Positions 49,288-58,097 are shown, numbered from the stretch's first letter. The stretch: DNA of 64,000 nt from Porphyromonadaceae bacterium UBA2751 (GCA_002353285.1 DEJJ01000022.1:67581-131580); one strand, 5' to 3'. Notes: generated by a model from the sequence alone, not told the origin. Program-made: numbers and translations.

Positions 49288-50619
49288 ATGAAAGAGAGTT
49301 TTTTAAATAGGGTGAAGGCATTCATAGGTAGTGAGTGCAGTATCGATGCCTCGAGTCCTGTGCTGGTGGCACTGAGCGGTGGGGCCGACTCGGTGGCACT
49401 GTTGCGTGTGCTGCTTGAGCTTGGCTACGATTGCCATGCTGCCCACTGCAATTTCCATCTTCGTGGCGACGAGAGCAATCGTGACGAGCGCTTTGTGACC
49501 GAGTTGTGTGAGCAACTTAATGTCCCTCTTGAGGTCAAGCACTTTGATGTGCCGTTATTCATGCAAGAGCATGGCGTGTCGATGGAGATGGCGTGCCGCG
49601 AGTTGCGCTATGATTGGTTTGAGCACTTGCGGAGGCAAGACAACTGCCAGTGCATTGCCGTGGCCCATCACAGCGACGACAACATCGAGACGTTTTTCCT
49701 CAACGCCCTTCGTGGCACTGGCATTGCTGGGCTCACTGGCATGAAGCCACGCAATGCCCATGTGGTGCGGCCATTGCTTTGCGTTTCACGTGACGATATC
49801 CTTGCATGGCTACGCTCACTGGATCAAAACTACGTCACCGATAGCACCAATCATGAGAACGACGCCCGACGTAATCGCTTGCGTAACGTGGTGCTACCTG
49901 CTATCTACAGTGAATTTGATGGCTCGAAGGAAACTTTGCTCAAGACCATTGATAACCTCACGCGATGCAATGACCTCTACCGTGAGAGCGTGGGAGTGAT
50001 GCGCAACATTGTGAGCGAGCGAGAGGGCAATACTTTGACAATTGATATCGAGATTCTTAACAGTTTCGACAACCGAGAGATGCTGCTCTATGAAATTCTA
50101 AAACCTCTGGGCTTTAACTATGAGCAGTGTGGCCTCATGCTCACAAGCGCTGTGGGCAGGCATTTCACTTCGATCACTCACAAGGCGGTAATTAGCCGTG
50201 CTGCAATCGAGGTGGAACCTCTTGCCGAGCTAAAAGAGGAGATGCACATCATCGACTTAGATGACGATACCATTACTGAGCCTATTAGTTTGCAGATCAA
50301 GAAAATCCACGACAAGAAATTCTCGCCCAAGATGGTTGATGGCAAAAAGGCCGTGGCTTTCAATAACGATGTGCTGCAGTGTTCTGAGGTGCTCTTGCGC
50401 CACTGGCGCAATGGCGACCGTTTCAAACCATTCGGTATGAAGGGGAGCAAGCTCCTGAGCGACCTTTTCACCGATCTCAAACTCAGCGAGCGTGAAAAGC
50501 ATAGCGCATGGCTACTCGAGGCCGATGGCGAAATCCTGTGGGTGATTGGCTATCGCGCAGCCCAAGCGTTTAAAGTGCCTAACGGCTCCACCAGCTACGT
50601 CGTAATTAGCTTGGACTAA
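49288..50619 (+). CDS. tilS: tRNA(Ile)-lysidine synthase
   Basis: 443 aa from the ATG at 49288, after the terminator; a longer reading from 49231 would include that terminator. The PP-loop is S-G-G-A-D-S (30-35), followed by H-C-N-F-H-L-R-G-D-E-S-N-R-D-E and A-H-H-S-D-D-N-I-E-T. A C-terminal TilS domain (R-N-G-D-R-F-K-P-F-G-M-K-G-S-K) is present. It adds lysine to C34 of tRNA-Ile so that AUA is read as isoleucine. The 3' end overlaps the convergent gene by 4 bases. Confidence 0.95.
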   Translation: MKESFLNRVKAFIGSECSIDASSPVLVALSGGADSVALLRVLLELGYDCHAAHCNFHLRGDESNRDERFVTELCEQLNVPLEVKHFDVPLFMQEHGVSMEMACRELRYDWFEHLRRQDNCQCIAVAHHSDDNIETFFLNALRGTGIAGLTGMKPRNAHVVRPLLCVSRDDILAWLRSLDQNYVTDSTNHENDARRNRLRNVVLPAIYSEFDGSKETLLKTIDNLTRCNDLYRESVGVMRNIVSEREGNTLTIDIEILNSFDNREMLLYEILKPLGFNYEQCGLMLTSAVGRHFTSITHKAVISRAAIEVEPLAELKEEMHIIDLDDDTITEPISLQIKKIHDKKFSPKMVDGKKAVAFNNDVLQCSEVLLRHWRNGDRFKPFGMKGSKLLSDLFTDLKLSEREKHSAWLLEADGEILWVIGYRAAQAFKVPNGSTSYVVISLD

Positions 50620-51449
50620 TCATTCCTTTTCCAAATTGCGTCGAGCTTGGCATCGATGTCGCTGTCTTCCATTCCTATAAGTGTGCCCATCACCTTAAGC
50701 ACGCGATTTAGGCTTGCCTCGTTCTTGAGGATCACGCGTTTCTCATGGTCAAGAAGGTAGAACATGGGCAATGTCATCAAGTCGTAGGCCTGCTCGCCTT
50801 CAACCTGTTGCCCGTGGTCCCAGCCATTCACTATGTAGGAGGGCATGGGTTCTAGTTTCCATTCATTCACGTTGTCGAGGGTGTAGATGCCCAGCACAGT
50901 CAGTGTGCTGTCAATCACCATGTTCTTGAGTAGGGTGGTGGTGTCGAGTCTTGCCTTCACCTTGGCACACGACAGGCATTCAGGGTCATTGAAATAGATC
51001 AAGGTGTAAGCTGTTGAAATCTCGCTCAGTTTGTGACGCGCACCATCGAGGGTCTCATATTCAATGTCGTTGGCATTTTTGCCTGGCGCATTCTTGCGCA
51101 CCACCTCAAGCATTGCCTTTGGGCGCATGCGTTCGCGGTCATTGAGGCAACTTGCCGATGCGGCATGCTCAATCACTAGTGAAAATAGCTCCTCGTTGTG
51201 GGTGTCCCATGTGGGTTCCGAGAGCATCTCCTCAAGACTTGCCACAAGCTGCTTATAGTCTTTGCTGCTCTTTTGTGATGCATCGTCGAGCATCTTGGTC
51301 AGCGCGGTTTTTGCCTCACTGCGGGGCATCGCTTCTATTTTGTTAAGAATTAGGCTAGGAGTGAGCTGCTCTGCGGCGTCAGCAGTTGACGATGCCGCAA
51401 AGGCAATTATGAGCATTGCTATGATTATGTTGAGTTTTAATGCCTTCAT
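50616..51449 (-). CDS. Secreted thioredoxin-like (DUF5106-type) protein
   Basis: 277 aa with a signal peptide (M-K-A-L-K-L-N-I-I-I-A-M-L-I-I-A-F-A-A..A-D-A-A). A helical N-terminal half (about 25-125) is followed by a thioredoxin-like half: Y-T-L-I-Y-F-N-D-P-E-C-L-S-C with a C-x-x-C pair, and M-T-L-P-M-F-Y-L-L-D with the cis-proline, then D-H-E-K-R-V-I-L-K. It resembles the DUF5106/AhpC-like periplasmic proteins of Bacteroidetes. Probably a periplasmic thiol protein; no partner gene is nearby. Confidence 0.75.
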   Translation of the reverse strand: MKALKLNIIIAMLIIAFAASSTADAAEQLTPSLILNKIEAMPRSEAKTALTKMLDDASQKSSKDYKQLVASLEEMLSEPTWDTHNEELFSLVIEHAASASCLNDRERMRPKAMLEVVRKNAPGKNANDIEYETLDGARHKLSEISTAYTLIYFNDPECLSCAKVKARLDTTTLLKNMVIDSTLTVLGIYTLDNVNEWKLEPMPSYIVNGWDHGQQVEGEQAYDLMTLPMFYLLDHEKRVILKNEASLNRVLKVMGTLIGMEDSDIDAKLDAIWKRND

Positions 51450-51560
51450 GCTGCAAATTTAGTGCAAACCGAGCAAAGCGGCAAATATTTTTTGTCAAAT
51501 AACTCTGTCAAATTTAACAAAACTTAATAAATCGGGGGGGTAAATCTCAAAAAATATTAA

Positions 51561-51568
51561 TAACTTTG
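51561..51568 (+). promoter_or_regulatory. -7 box of the AT-rich lipoprotein gene
   Basis: TAACTTTG, 69 bases before the ATG at 51638. No clear -33 box; G7 and A-rich sequence precede it. Confidence 0.5.
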
Positions 51569-51637
51569 CAACCGAGACAATAATGATAATACTAACTTCG
51601 TGGAATCTAAACCGCTACACTAAAAACCCAATATAAT

Positions 51638-52747
51638 ATGAAGACTAAACTTTTATTACTTTTTGTTGTGTCTCTTGTTCTTTTCTCTTGCAACGAAAAG
51701 AACGATGAACCATTGCCTCCCACGACCAAGGATGTTACAATAGTGGCATTAACAAGAGGAAATACTCTCTACTCTATGTCAACATCCGATGGCCAAGTTA
51801 AGACCACAACCATTGACTCCAGTTATGGTGATTTGGACTATTTGTTCATGCATAATGGCGATATGATGCTTTTCAGCAAGGCAAGTGATGATTTCAGAAT
51901 GATGAAATTTGATGGTAACAGCATTGTTGACAGCAGAGTTATTGATTGGTTAAATGACTATATTGGTGGCTATTGGTGGGTGTCAGTTTCTAACACCAAT
52001 AACAGTTACAACTATGTTTGCGAAAGCTATTCCGAAGAAAAGTATGTCATTATTGATGAGAATGGCAATTCAAAAGAATTCTCGTATAAACATAATGGGG
52101 ACATAACTTCATATATGTTTAGGTATGATATGAGTATGGTTGATGGCAATGGAAACTTCTACAATGCTTACTATTATTCACGTGAACTCAACCCTTCGGG
52201 TTATTGGATTGTTGAAAAGAATGGGCAAAAATTGTATCAAGTAAACGGCAAAATCACACCACTTAGAATGTGCATTGCTGGAAATGACGTGTATCTTCTC
52301 GGATACAATAGCGAAGGTAAAGGTGCTTATGCTGTAAACTCCAACGTAATTGTTGATGAAGGATTCTCAACTATCACTTGTGCAAGTGTCCTTAATGGTC
52401 AGCTGTGCTTGGGTGGCTTCAAAACCGACGATTACAATGTTAATAAAGCAACCATGAAGATTAAAGACAAATATTATGATTTGACCGACGAGTTAGGCTG
52501 GTATGAACATGAAGATACTGCGACAGGTGCTGGCAACAATCATTCATCCAATGTTGAAAGATTTTTGGTTGAGAACAATGAGATATTTGCTCTTGTGCGA
52601 AAATTTAATCAAGTCAATCCATTGATAACTGGAGGTGATGACTATTTTTTGGATTCTGGCGACGCCATTTTCCGCAACACCCACAAGATTATGGACTTGG
52701 GCGACAAACTCATACGTTCTTTTGTTGTGTTGCCGCTTGAAAAGTAA
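51638..52747 (+). CDS. Lipoprotein of unknown function
   Basis: 369 aa. Type II signal peptide with lipobox L-F-S-C at about 15-18; the residues after the cysteine are N-E-K-N-D-E, acidic enough to act as a Bacteroidetes surface-export signal. The mature protein has repeated G-N-x-L-Y/G-x-M-x-L/D-G-N segments that suggest a beta-propeller or other beta-repeat fold. I recognise no family. The gene is clearly more AT-rich than its neighbours, with many AAT/TAT/ATT codons, which suggests horizontal acquisition or relaxed selection. It stands alone. Confidence 0.75.
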   Translation: MKTKLLLLFVVSLVLFSCNEKNDEPLPPTTKDVTIVALTRGNTLYSMSTSDGQVKTTTIDSSYGDLDYLFMHNGDMMLFSKASDDFRMMKFDGNSIVDSRVIDWLNDYIGGYWWVSVSNTNNSYNYVCESYSEEKYVIIDENGNSKEFSYKHNGDITSYMFRYDMSMVDGNGNFYNAYYYSRELNPSGYWIVEKNGQKLYQVNGKITPLRMCIAGNDVYLLGYNSEGKGAYAVNSNVIVDEGFSTITCASVLNGQLCLGGFKTDDYNVNKATMKIKDKYYDLTDELGWYEHEDTATGAGNNHSSNVERFLVENNEIFALVRKFNQVNPLITGGDDYFLDSGDAIFRNTHKIMDLGDKLIRSFVVLPLEK

Positions 52748-52884
52748 CCAATCTATATACTCAAAGAGATTGCTTTTTGGAGAGTATTACTATTATTTTG
52801 CCTCAAAGTGGACTGTAAGAAGTGCTAAAAAAACAAAACTTTAATTTTCAATGTGCTGAATATTTAAGTTTTAAAAACAAATAA

Positions 52885-52916
52885 TTTGGTCAGTCCAGAA
52901 AAAGTTAGTACCTTTG
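52885..52916 (+). promoter_or_regulatory. Promoter of rpmE2
   Basis: TTTG (52885-52888), 20 nt, TACCTTTG (52909-52916). A leader of about 65 nt precedes the ATG. Confidence 0.75.
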
Positions 52917-52984
52917 CGCGCCATTACAATTTTAGGTGTCTTACCAACGCCGCTATTGTATAACAATTTAAATATATATTTAAA

Positions 52985-53239
52985 ATGAAACAAGGTATTC
53001 ATCCTGACAACTATCGCGAGGTTGTTTTTAAGGACATGTCGAATGAGGAAATCTTCATCACTCGCTCAACTGTTAACACCAAGGAGACAATTGAGGTTGA
53101 TGGCAAGACTTATCCACTGGTAAAGCTTGAGATTACCAGCTCTTCTCACCCATTCTTTACTGGTAAGCAGAAGCTGGTCGACACCGCTGGTCGTGTTGAT
53201 AAGTTCCTCAGCCGTTATGGCAATCGCAAGAAGAAATAA
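52985..53239 (+). CDS. rpmE2: 50S ribosomal protein L31 type B
   Basis: 84 aa. M-K-Q-G-I-H-P-D-N-Y-R-E-V-V-F-K-D-M-S, S-S-S-H-P-F-F-T-G-K-Q and the basic end F-L-S-R-Y-G-N-R-K-K-K are typical of type B L31. It has no cysteine, so it is the zinc-independent form. Preceded by a strong promoter and followed by a strong terminator. Confidence 0.95.
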   Translation: MKQGIHPDNYREVVFKDMSNEEIFITRSTVNTKETIEVDGKTYPLVKLEITSSSHPFFTGKQKLVDTAGRVDKFLSRYGNRKKK

Positions 53240-53266
53240 TTTTCTTCTTAGCTTTAGAAAAATTAG

Positions 53267-53307
53267 CCACGGTAGCTCTGAGCAGAGTAGCCGTGGTTCT
53301 TTTTTTT
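53267..53307 (+). terminator. Terminator of rpmE2
   Basis: CCACGGTAGCTCT pairs with AGAGTAGCCGTGG around a GAGC loop, followed by nine T residues. The end of the T-tract supplies the TTTG (53305-53308) of the next promoter. Confidence 0.85.
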
Positions 53308-53336
53308 GTCAGTTTGGCTAGAAATTAGTAACTTTG
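53305..53336 (+). promoter_or_regulatory. Promoter of the diacylglycerol-kinase-family gene (leaderless)
   Basis: TTTG (53305-53308), 20 nt, TAACTTTG (53329-53336). The ATG is at 53341, only four bases after the -7 box, so the expected start of transcription falls on or next to the start codon. Confidence 0.7.
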
Positions 53337-53340
53337 CATT

Positions 53341-54219
53341 ATGGAACAGCGCAAGAAACTTATGGCAATCGTTAATCCCTTCTCGGGCAACAGCAAGAAG
53401 GAGCGATTTCCACAACTCTTAGATGAGGTCATCGACCACTCCAAGTTTGATGTGGAAGTGGCACTCGTCACTCGAGAGCTCAGGGTAAGCGACTTGGCGG
53501 CTCAGGCAGTGCGAGAGGGCTACTACGGCGTGATTGCCGTGGGAGGCGATGGCACAGTCAATGGTGCAGCATCGGCTCTCAAGGAGAGTGATGTGGCGCT
53601 AGCCATTATCCCTTGTGGCTCGGGCAACGGACTTGCTCGGCACCTGCACATTCCCATGAATATGCGTCGTGCCATCGAGCTCATCAATCGCAACCATGTC
53701 GAGGCTTGCGACTATTGCACTCTCAACGACGACACTTTCGTTTGCACTGCAGGCATGGGTTTTGATGCCGATGTTGCCGACCGTTATGCCCAGCGCACCA
53801 AGCGTGGTGCTCTGAATTATGTAAAGACAGCTTTCCAGGTCTATGCTCGTTACAAGCCCGTTCGTTGCACTATCGACATCGACGGCCGAGTTGTTGAAGA
53901 GGATGTTTTTGTCATCACATGTGCCAATGCCTCGCAGTATGGCAACAACGCTTTCATTGCGCCTAACGCAAGCCTGCAGGACGGATTGCTCGACGTGACT
54001 ATTATCAAGCCATTCAGCCCGCTTGAGAGCCCCATTGTTGGCGGTAGCCTTTTCACGAAGACAGTCGACAAGAACCGTCACGTCGAAACCTATGTGGCTC
54101 GCCAGGTGAAGATCCACTCCTCGATGCCGCGTGTTTACCACATAGATGGCGAGCCCATGTCGATGGTAACCGACATGACAATCACTTGCCACCCAGGAGG
54201 CATCAAGTTCTTTGTGTGA
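53341..54219 (+). CDS. Diacylglycerol kinase family lipid kinase (YegS/DagK-like)
   Basis: 292 aa. G-G-D-G-T (68-72) and P-C-G-S-G-N-G-L-A-R (91-100) form the nucleotide-binding catalytic core; V-N-P-F-S-G-N-S opens the domain. The C-terminal beta-sandwich (after about 130) ends I-H-S-S-M-P-R-V-Y-H-I-D-G-E-P, as in YegS/BmrU. It phosphorylates a lipid alcohol, probably diacylglycerol; a sphingoid substrate is imaginable in a sphingolipid-making organism but not shown. Its stop overlaps the rlmH start (TGATG). The mRNA appears to be leaderless. Confidence 0.88.
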   Translation: MEQRKKLMAIVNPFSGNSKKERFPQLLDEVIDHSKFDVEVALVTRELRVSDLAAQAVREGYYGVIAVGGDGTVNGAASALKESDVALAIIPCGSGNGLARHLHIPMNMRRAIELINRNHVEACDYCTLNDDTFVCTAGMGFDADVADRYAQRTKRGALNYVKTAFQVYARYKPVRCTIDIDGRVVEEDVFVITCANASQYGNNAFIAPNASLQDGLLDVTIIKPFSPLESPIVGGSLFTKTVDKNRHVETYVARQVKIHSSMPRVYHIDGEPMSMVTDMTITCHPGGIKFFV

Positions 54220-54692
54220 TGAAAATTGTGCTTGCAGTTGTAGGGAAGATGGCAGGAGGCTATCTGAGTAAAGGCATCGAGGAATACTCATCGCGGCTGA
54301 AGCACTATGTGCCATTTGAGATTCAATATATTGCTGATGCTAAGAACACCAAGAATCTGACCGAAGCGCAGCAAAAGGCCGTTGAGGGACGTAATATCCT
54401 GGCCTCGCTCGACAAGAGCGACTATGTGGTCCTGCTCGACGAGCATGGCAGGCAGTTCACGTCGATAGAATTCTCGCGCTACATTGAAAAGAAGATGACA
54501 ACGGTGCAACGTCGCCTCGTCTTTGTTGTGGGTGGCCCTTATGGTTTCTCGCCCGAGGTTTATGCTCGTGCCAGCGAAAAGATTTCGCTTTCGTCTATGA
54601 CTTTCTCTCATGAAATGATACGACTTATTTTCACCGAACAGCTCTATCGTGCCATGACCATCTTGCGTGGTGAGCCTTATCATCATGAATAA
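54219..54692 (+). CDS. rlmH: 23S rRNA (pseudouridine1915-N3)-methyltransferase
   Basis: 157 aa from the ATG at 54219, which gives M-K-I-V-L-A-V-V-G-K; a longer reading overlaps the kinase gene. SPOUT-fold signatures D-Y-V-V-L-L-D-E-H-G-R-Q-F-T-S, F-V-V-G-G-P-Y-G-F-S and S-L-S-S-M-T-F-S-H-E-M-I-R-L are all present, as is the end Y-R-A-M-T-I-L-R-G-E-P-Y-H-H-E. It methylates the pseudouridine in helix 69. Confidence 0.96.
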   Translation: MKIVLAVVGKMAGGYLSKGIEEYSSRLKHYVPFEIQYIADAKNTKNLTEAQQKAVEGRNILASLDKSDYVVLLDEHGRQFTSIEFSRYIEKKMTTVQRRLVFVVGGPYGFSPEVYARASEKISLSSMTFSHEMIRLIFTEQLYRAMTILRGEPYHHE

Positions 54693-54718
54693 GATACTTG
54701 ATTAACAGAGGAAGGAAT

Positions 54719-54724
54719 AAAAAA
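54719..54724 (-). terminator. T-tract at the 3' end of RNase P RNA
   Basis: Six T residues on the minus strand directly after the P1 helix of rnpB. The P1 stem itself can act as the terminator hairpin. Confidence 0.55.
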
Positions 54725-55092
54725 GCAGTGGAGCTATAAGCCGGGTTATGTGGTCGTCACCCATGGGGTGGCGCCGCTTGTCATTTATCTGTCTGACGTG
54801 TTGCCACGTCAGTATAGCAGTCTACCCCTCGACAATGGACGAGCAACCCTTAAATGCCGATATACTTGACCTTGCAACTCGCAGGTGGTGCGGCACGCCA
54901 TGTCGCCGTGGCGCCCGGTGGGCTCTTACCCCGCCTTTTCACCCTTACCTGCCGCAATGGGCAGGCGGTTATTTTCTGTCACCTTAACCCTGAGGTCACC
55001 CCCAGCTTCCCGTTAAGAAATGCGATGCTCTGTGTTGCCCGGACTTTCCTCTCGCGCTCTATTGGCGCGAGCGACAAGCCACTCCACTGCAT
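54725..55092 (-). ncRNA. rnpB: RNase P RNA, class A
   Basis: On the minus strand the molecule carries GAGGAAAGTCCGGGC with ACACAGAGC (conserved region I, near the 5' end) and, near the 3' end, ACATAACCCGGCTTATAG (region V). The end strands GCAGTGGAG and CTCCACTGC form helix P1. About 368 nt, the normal size. It matures tRNA 5' ends with the protein RnpA. The boundaries are set by P1 and could be a few bases off. Confidence 0.94.
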
Positions 55093-55101
55093 TTTCGGGT
55101 G

Positions 55102-55133
55102 CAAAGGTACAAAAAAGTTTGGAGATTGTGCAA
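55102..55133 (-). promoter_or_regulatory. Promoter of rnpB
   Basis: On the minus strand TTGC (complement of 55130-55133), 20 nt, TACCTTTG (complement of 55102-55109). The -33 box and spacer lie inside the terminator hairpin of the gene upstream. Confidence 0.6.
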
Positions 55134-55155
55134 CTACTGTGCTCAATCTCCAAAC
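55111..55155 (-). terminator. Terminator of the 667-aa secreted protein gene
   Basis: GTTTGGAGATTG (55117-55128) pairs perfectly with CAATCTCCAAAC (55144-55155). On the minus strand six T residues follow (55111-55116). Confidence 0.85.
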
Positions 55156-55175
55156 AAGTTTTCTTAACTCGGGTG

Positions 55176-57179
55176 TTATTTCACAACCTTGCTAATAGCT
55201 TTGGTTCCGTCGTTGTAGAGTGTGACGACGATGTTCATTCCCTGGAATGGAGTGTTGCTCTCGAGGCCAGTCATATTGATGTAAGTCACCTTGGTTACCT
55301 GCTTGGCCAGGTCGATGTCGTTGATAGCAGTCACTGAAGTGGCGTTGACGGGCATAATTGTGTAGTTGGTGTAATAATCGGGGTCGGTGGTGTCGACCTT
55401 GAGCGATGGCATTTTCTTCATTTTCATCACTGGAGCCTTGCGCATCTTGTTAGGAGAATAATAGGTAACATCGCTGTCCCACTCCTCGTTGATCTTGAAC
55501 ACGCTCATCATCTCATAACGATTGCCCACCACGAGTGTGCTTTGCAAGTCAGGGTTGAGGCTGAAATCAAGACGCACTTGCACGGTGTCCTGTGAGCTGC
55601 ACAGATAGGGCTCTCCATCAATCAACTTGTAACGTCCTATAGCATATCCAAGTTCGTTGCCAAAGGCCTGAATCTTGTCGTAGCTGAGGTCGTAATAGTA
55701 AACTTGATAGTTGGTGAAATCGGGGTCGGTAATGCCAGTTGGTGTAGAGCTGAGAATCATGCGGGGATTAGTTTCCACATCCACAACTTCGCCTTTAACA
55801 GTGTTAGGTGCAAGCACTTGCATATTGAGGATGGCATTGTAGAGCTCGGCATTGTCGCCACAGTCAAGAGCGATCCATGTTGGATACCAATCCTGATACC
55901 AGGTGTAGCCCCACTCGGCATAGGTGTCGACGAGGATTTGGCTGGCATTGTCGGTCACGAGAATCTGGTTGTCGACCAGAGGCATGACAACATAGAGCGA
56001 ATCGGCAATCTTCATGTTGCCCTGCAATCCGTCGTAGGTTACCTTCCACAGGCGGGTGCCTGGAGCTTCCTCAATCGAGATGGGGTAAAGCTGATAGTTG
56101 TTGTTGTAGATGGTCACCATGCCGTCGATGTTGTAGCGCTCGGCAGTGTCGATAGTGGGATAGTCGATGCCAAACTTGTTGTAACCAGCCATGCTGACAG
56201 TGATGGGGTTGCCATTCTCATCCTCCTCATTGCTTGTGATGGTGAAATTGCCACTTTCATCAATGTCGCTCAAAGCGATGCCGTTGAACTTCACGCGCAT
56301 GTTCTCGTAGTGGTCGGGCTCGATGTAGCTCATGTAGCCAGTCATATTGAAAGGTTGGGTATACATTTCTTGAACTTGGCTGACAGCAGCATTGAAATGT
56401 GTGGGGTTGGTCACCTCAATGAGGCCCTTATAAGTAGTCTTCACACCAGTCCACCCAGCAGGGATAACTGAACCCACCTGATAGTTGCGGCCCACGTTGC
56501 CATAAACTAAAGTTGCATAGGCATATCCCTCGCTGTCGAGTTGCATGAGCCACAGGTAGTTTTGCCACTGATACTGAACGAAGGCCTCGGTAGTGAACTG
56601 GAACTCAGTGTTATCATCGAGAGCCTCGAGATTGGCGAGCGAGTCGAGCTTGGTGATGTTGGGGTCAACGGGATCGGGGTCGTCGCCAGGCCCGTCGGTA
56701 GGAGCTTCGGTGCTGGTAGTAACCACAATCGAAGCAATCTGTGCATTTTTTGTTGTGGTGTGCGAGAACGAAACGCTTGCAGTGCTACCAGTCCATGTGC
56801 CTACACCATTAGCTGCAGAATATTCGCCCACGTTGGCAAGGAGGTCGAAATTTGAAGTGCTGGCAGCGTTGATGGTAACGCCAGTGATGCTGCCGCTCTC
56901 CACGGCCAGAGTGATGCTTCCACCCACATAGATGCGCAGTGTGTAGCTGCCTTGTGAGTTCCACACACGAGTCTGGGTGGAACCATCTACTGCGCTGAGT
57001 TTAACACCATCGACCGTGATAGTGCCCACGTCGGTGAGATTTACGCCTTGGCTCTGCGCTGGGGCAGTGATGCCCATAGCCTGCAATCCATCGGCCGACG
57101 AAAAGTCGAAAGTCACTTCACCCGCCCATGCTGCAACAGTCATGAGCGCCATTAATGTTACAGAAAGTAATTTTCTCAT
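55176..57179 (-). CDS. Large secreted protein of unknown function
   Basis: 667 aa with a signal peptide (M-R-K-L-L-S-V-T-L-M-A-L-M-T-V-A-A-W-A). Residues about 20-155 form a beta-rich module (F-D-F-S-S-A-D-G-L, T-R-V-W-N-S-Q-G-S-Y-T-L-R-I-Y), of a kind seen on Bacteroidales surface proteins. A linker with G-D-D-P-D-P-V-D-P follows, then repeated segments that look OB-fold-like (F-V-Q-Y-Q-W-Q-N-Y-L-W-L-M). The end (L-E-S-N-T-P-F-Q-G-M-N-I-V-V..K-A-I-S-K-V-V-K) looks like an export or anchoring tail. I do not recognise an enzymatic family. It lies 31 bases after nadC with no promoter seen between them. Confidence 0.75.
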   Translation of the reverse strand: MRKLLSVTLMALMTVAAWAGEVTFDFSSADGLQAMGITAPAQSQGVNLTDVGTITVDGVKLSAVDGSTQTRVWNSQGSYTLRIYVGGSITLAVESGSITGVTINAASTSNFDLLANVGEYSAANGVGTWTGSTASVSFSHTTTKNAQIASIVVTTSTEAPTDGPGDDPDPVDPNITKLDSLANLEALDDNTEFQFTTEAFVQYQWQNYLWLMQLDSEGYAYATLVYGNVGRNYQVGSVIPAGWTGVKTTYKGLIEVTNPTHFNAAVSQVQEMYTQPFNMTGYMSYIEPDHYENMRVKFNGIALSDIDESGNFTITSNEEDENGNPITVSMAGYNKFGIDYPTIDTAERYNIDGMVTIYNNNYQLYPISIEEAPGTRLWKVTYDGLQGNMKIADSLYVVMPLVDNQILVTDNASQILVDTYAEWGYTWYQDWYPTWIALDCGDNAELYNAILNMQVLAPNTVKGEVVDVETNPRMILSSTPTGITDPDFTNYQVYYYDLSYDKIQAFGNELGYAIGRYKLIDGEPYLCSSQDTVQVRLDFSLNPDLQSTLVVGNRYEMMSVFKINEEWDSDVTYYSPNKMRKAPVMKMKKMPSLKVDTTDPDYYTNYTIMPVNATSVTAINDIDLAKQVTKVTYINMTGLESNTPFQGMNIVVTLYNDGTKAISKVVK

Positions 57180-57210
57180 AGTCTCTAATAAAATTGTTGT
57201 TTGTTGTTAT

Positions 57211-58059
57211 TTAGAATGCTTTAAAACTCATGTCGAGTGACTTAACGCTGTGGGTTAAAGCACCCACCGAGATGTAGTCGACACCACACTCGCCATAGGC
57301 ACGCAGTGTGTTGATAGTAATGCCACCACTTGACTCAGTTTCGACCTTGCCATCAACAATCTTCACGGCCTCGCGTGTGAGTTCGGGAGTGAAATTGTCG
57401 AACATGATGCGATCAACGCCACCTGCTGCCAACGCCTCGCGCAGCTCGTCGAGGTTGCGCACCTCAATCTCAATCTTGAGATTCTTGCCATTGTCGCGGT
57501 TCCATCGCTTTGCGCCCTCGATGGCAGCTGTGATGCCACCGGCAAAGTCCACATGGTTGTCCTTGAGCAAGATCATGTCGAAGAGGCCAATGCGGTGGTT
57601 GCAACCTCCACCAATTCTCACTGCGTCCTTCTCCATGATGCGCATGCCAGGCGTGGTCTTGCGAGTGTCGAGCACCTTGGTCTTCAAGCCATCAAGCTCC
57701 TTCTGGTATCGCGCTGTGACAGTGGCAATGCCGCTCATGCGCTGCATGATGTTGAGCATGAGTCGCTCGGTCTGCAGCAGCGACTGCACTTTGCCTTCCA
57801 CAATGAAAGCGATGTCGCCAGGCTTCACGTGAGCACCGTCCTCAATGTAGGTGGTCATCTTGAGCTCTGGGTCAAATTTCTCAAACACCTTGCGTGCCAT
57901 CTCCACACCAGCGAGGATGCCTTCCTCCTTGACAATGAGTCGTGAACGTCCCATCTCGTCGGCAGGAATGCTGCACAGTGTTGTTGCATCGCCATCGCCT
58001 ATATCCTCGGCAAACGCGAGTTCCAGCAGTTCGTCAATAAGTTCGTCTTTAGTTTTCAT
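57211..58059 (-). CDS. nadC: Nicotinate-nucleotide pyrophosphorylase (carboxylating)
   Basis: 282 aa from the ATG at 58059; the codon three before it in frame is TTG, not ATG. E-D-I-G-D-G-D-A-T-T, the D-T-R-K-T-T-P-G-M-R-x-x-E-K-x-A-V-R-x-G-G-G-x-N-H-R-x-G-L pattern and K-D-N-H are diagnostic. It converts quinolinate and PRPP to nicotinate mononucleotide in de novo NAD synthesis. nadA and nadB are not in the window. Confidence 0.95.
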   Translation of the reverse strand: MKTKDELIDELLELAFAEDIGDGDATTLCSIPADEMGRSRLIVKEEGILAGVEMARKVFEKFDPELKMTTYIEDGAHVKPGDIAFIVEGKVQSLLQTERLMLNIMQRMSGIATVTARYQKELDGLKTKVLDTRKTTPGMRIMEKDAVRIGGGCNHRIGLFDMILLKDNHVDFAGGITAAIEGAKRWNRDNGKNLKIEIEVRNLDELREALAAGGVDRIMFDNFTPELTREAVKIVDGKVETESSGGITINTLRAYGECGVDYISVGALTHSVKSLDMSFKAF

Positions 58060-58089
58060 AATTGTCAATTTATATAAATATTATAGACG

Positions 58090-58097
58090 CAAAGGTA
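58090..58097 (-). promoter_or_regulatory. -7 box of nadC
   Basis: TACCTTTG on the minus strand, 30 bases before the ATG at 58059. No clear -33 box. Confidence 0.5.
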
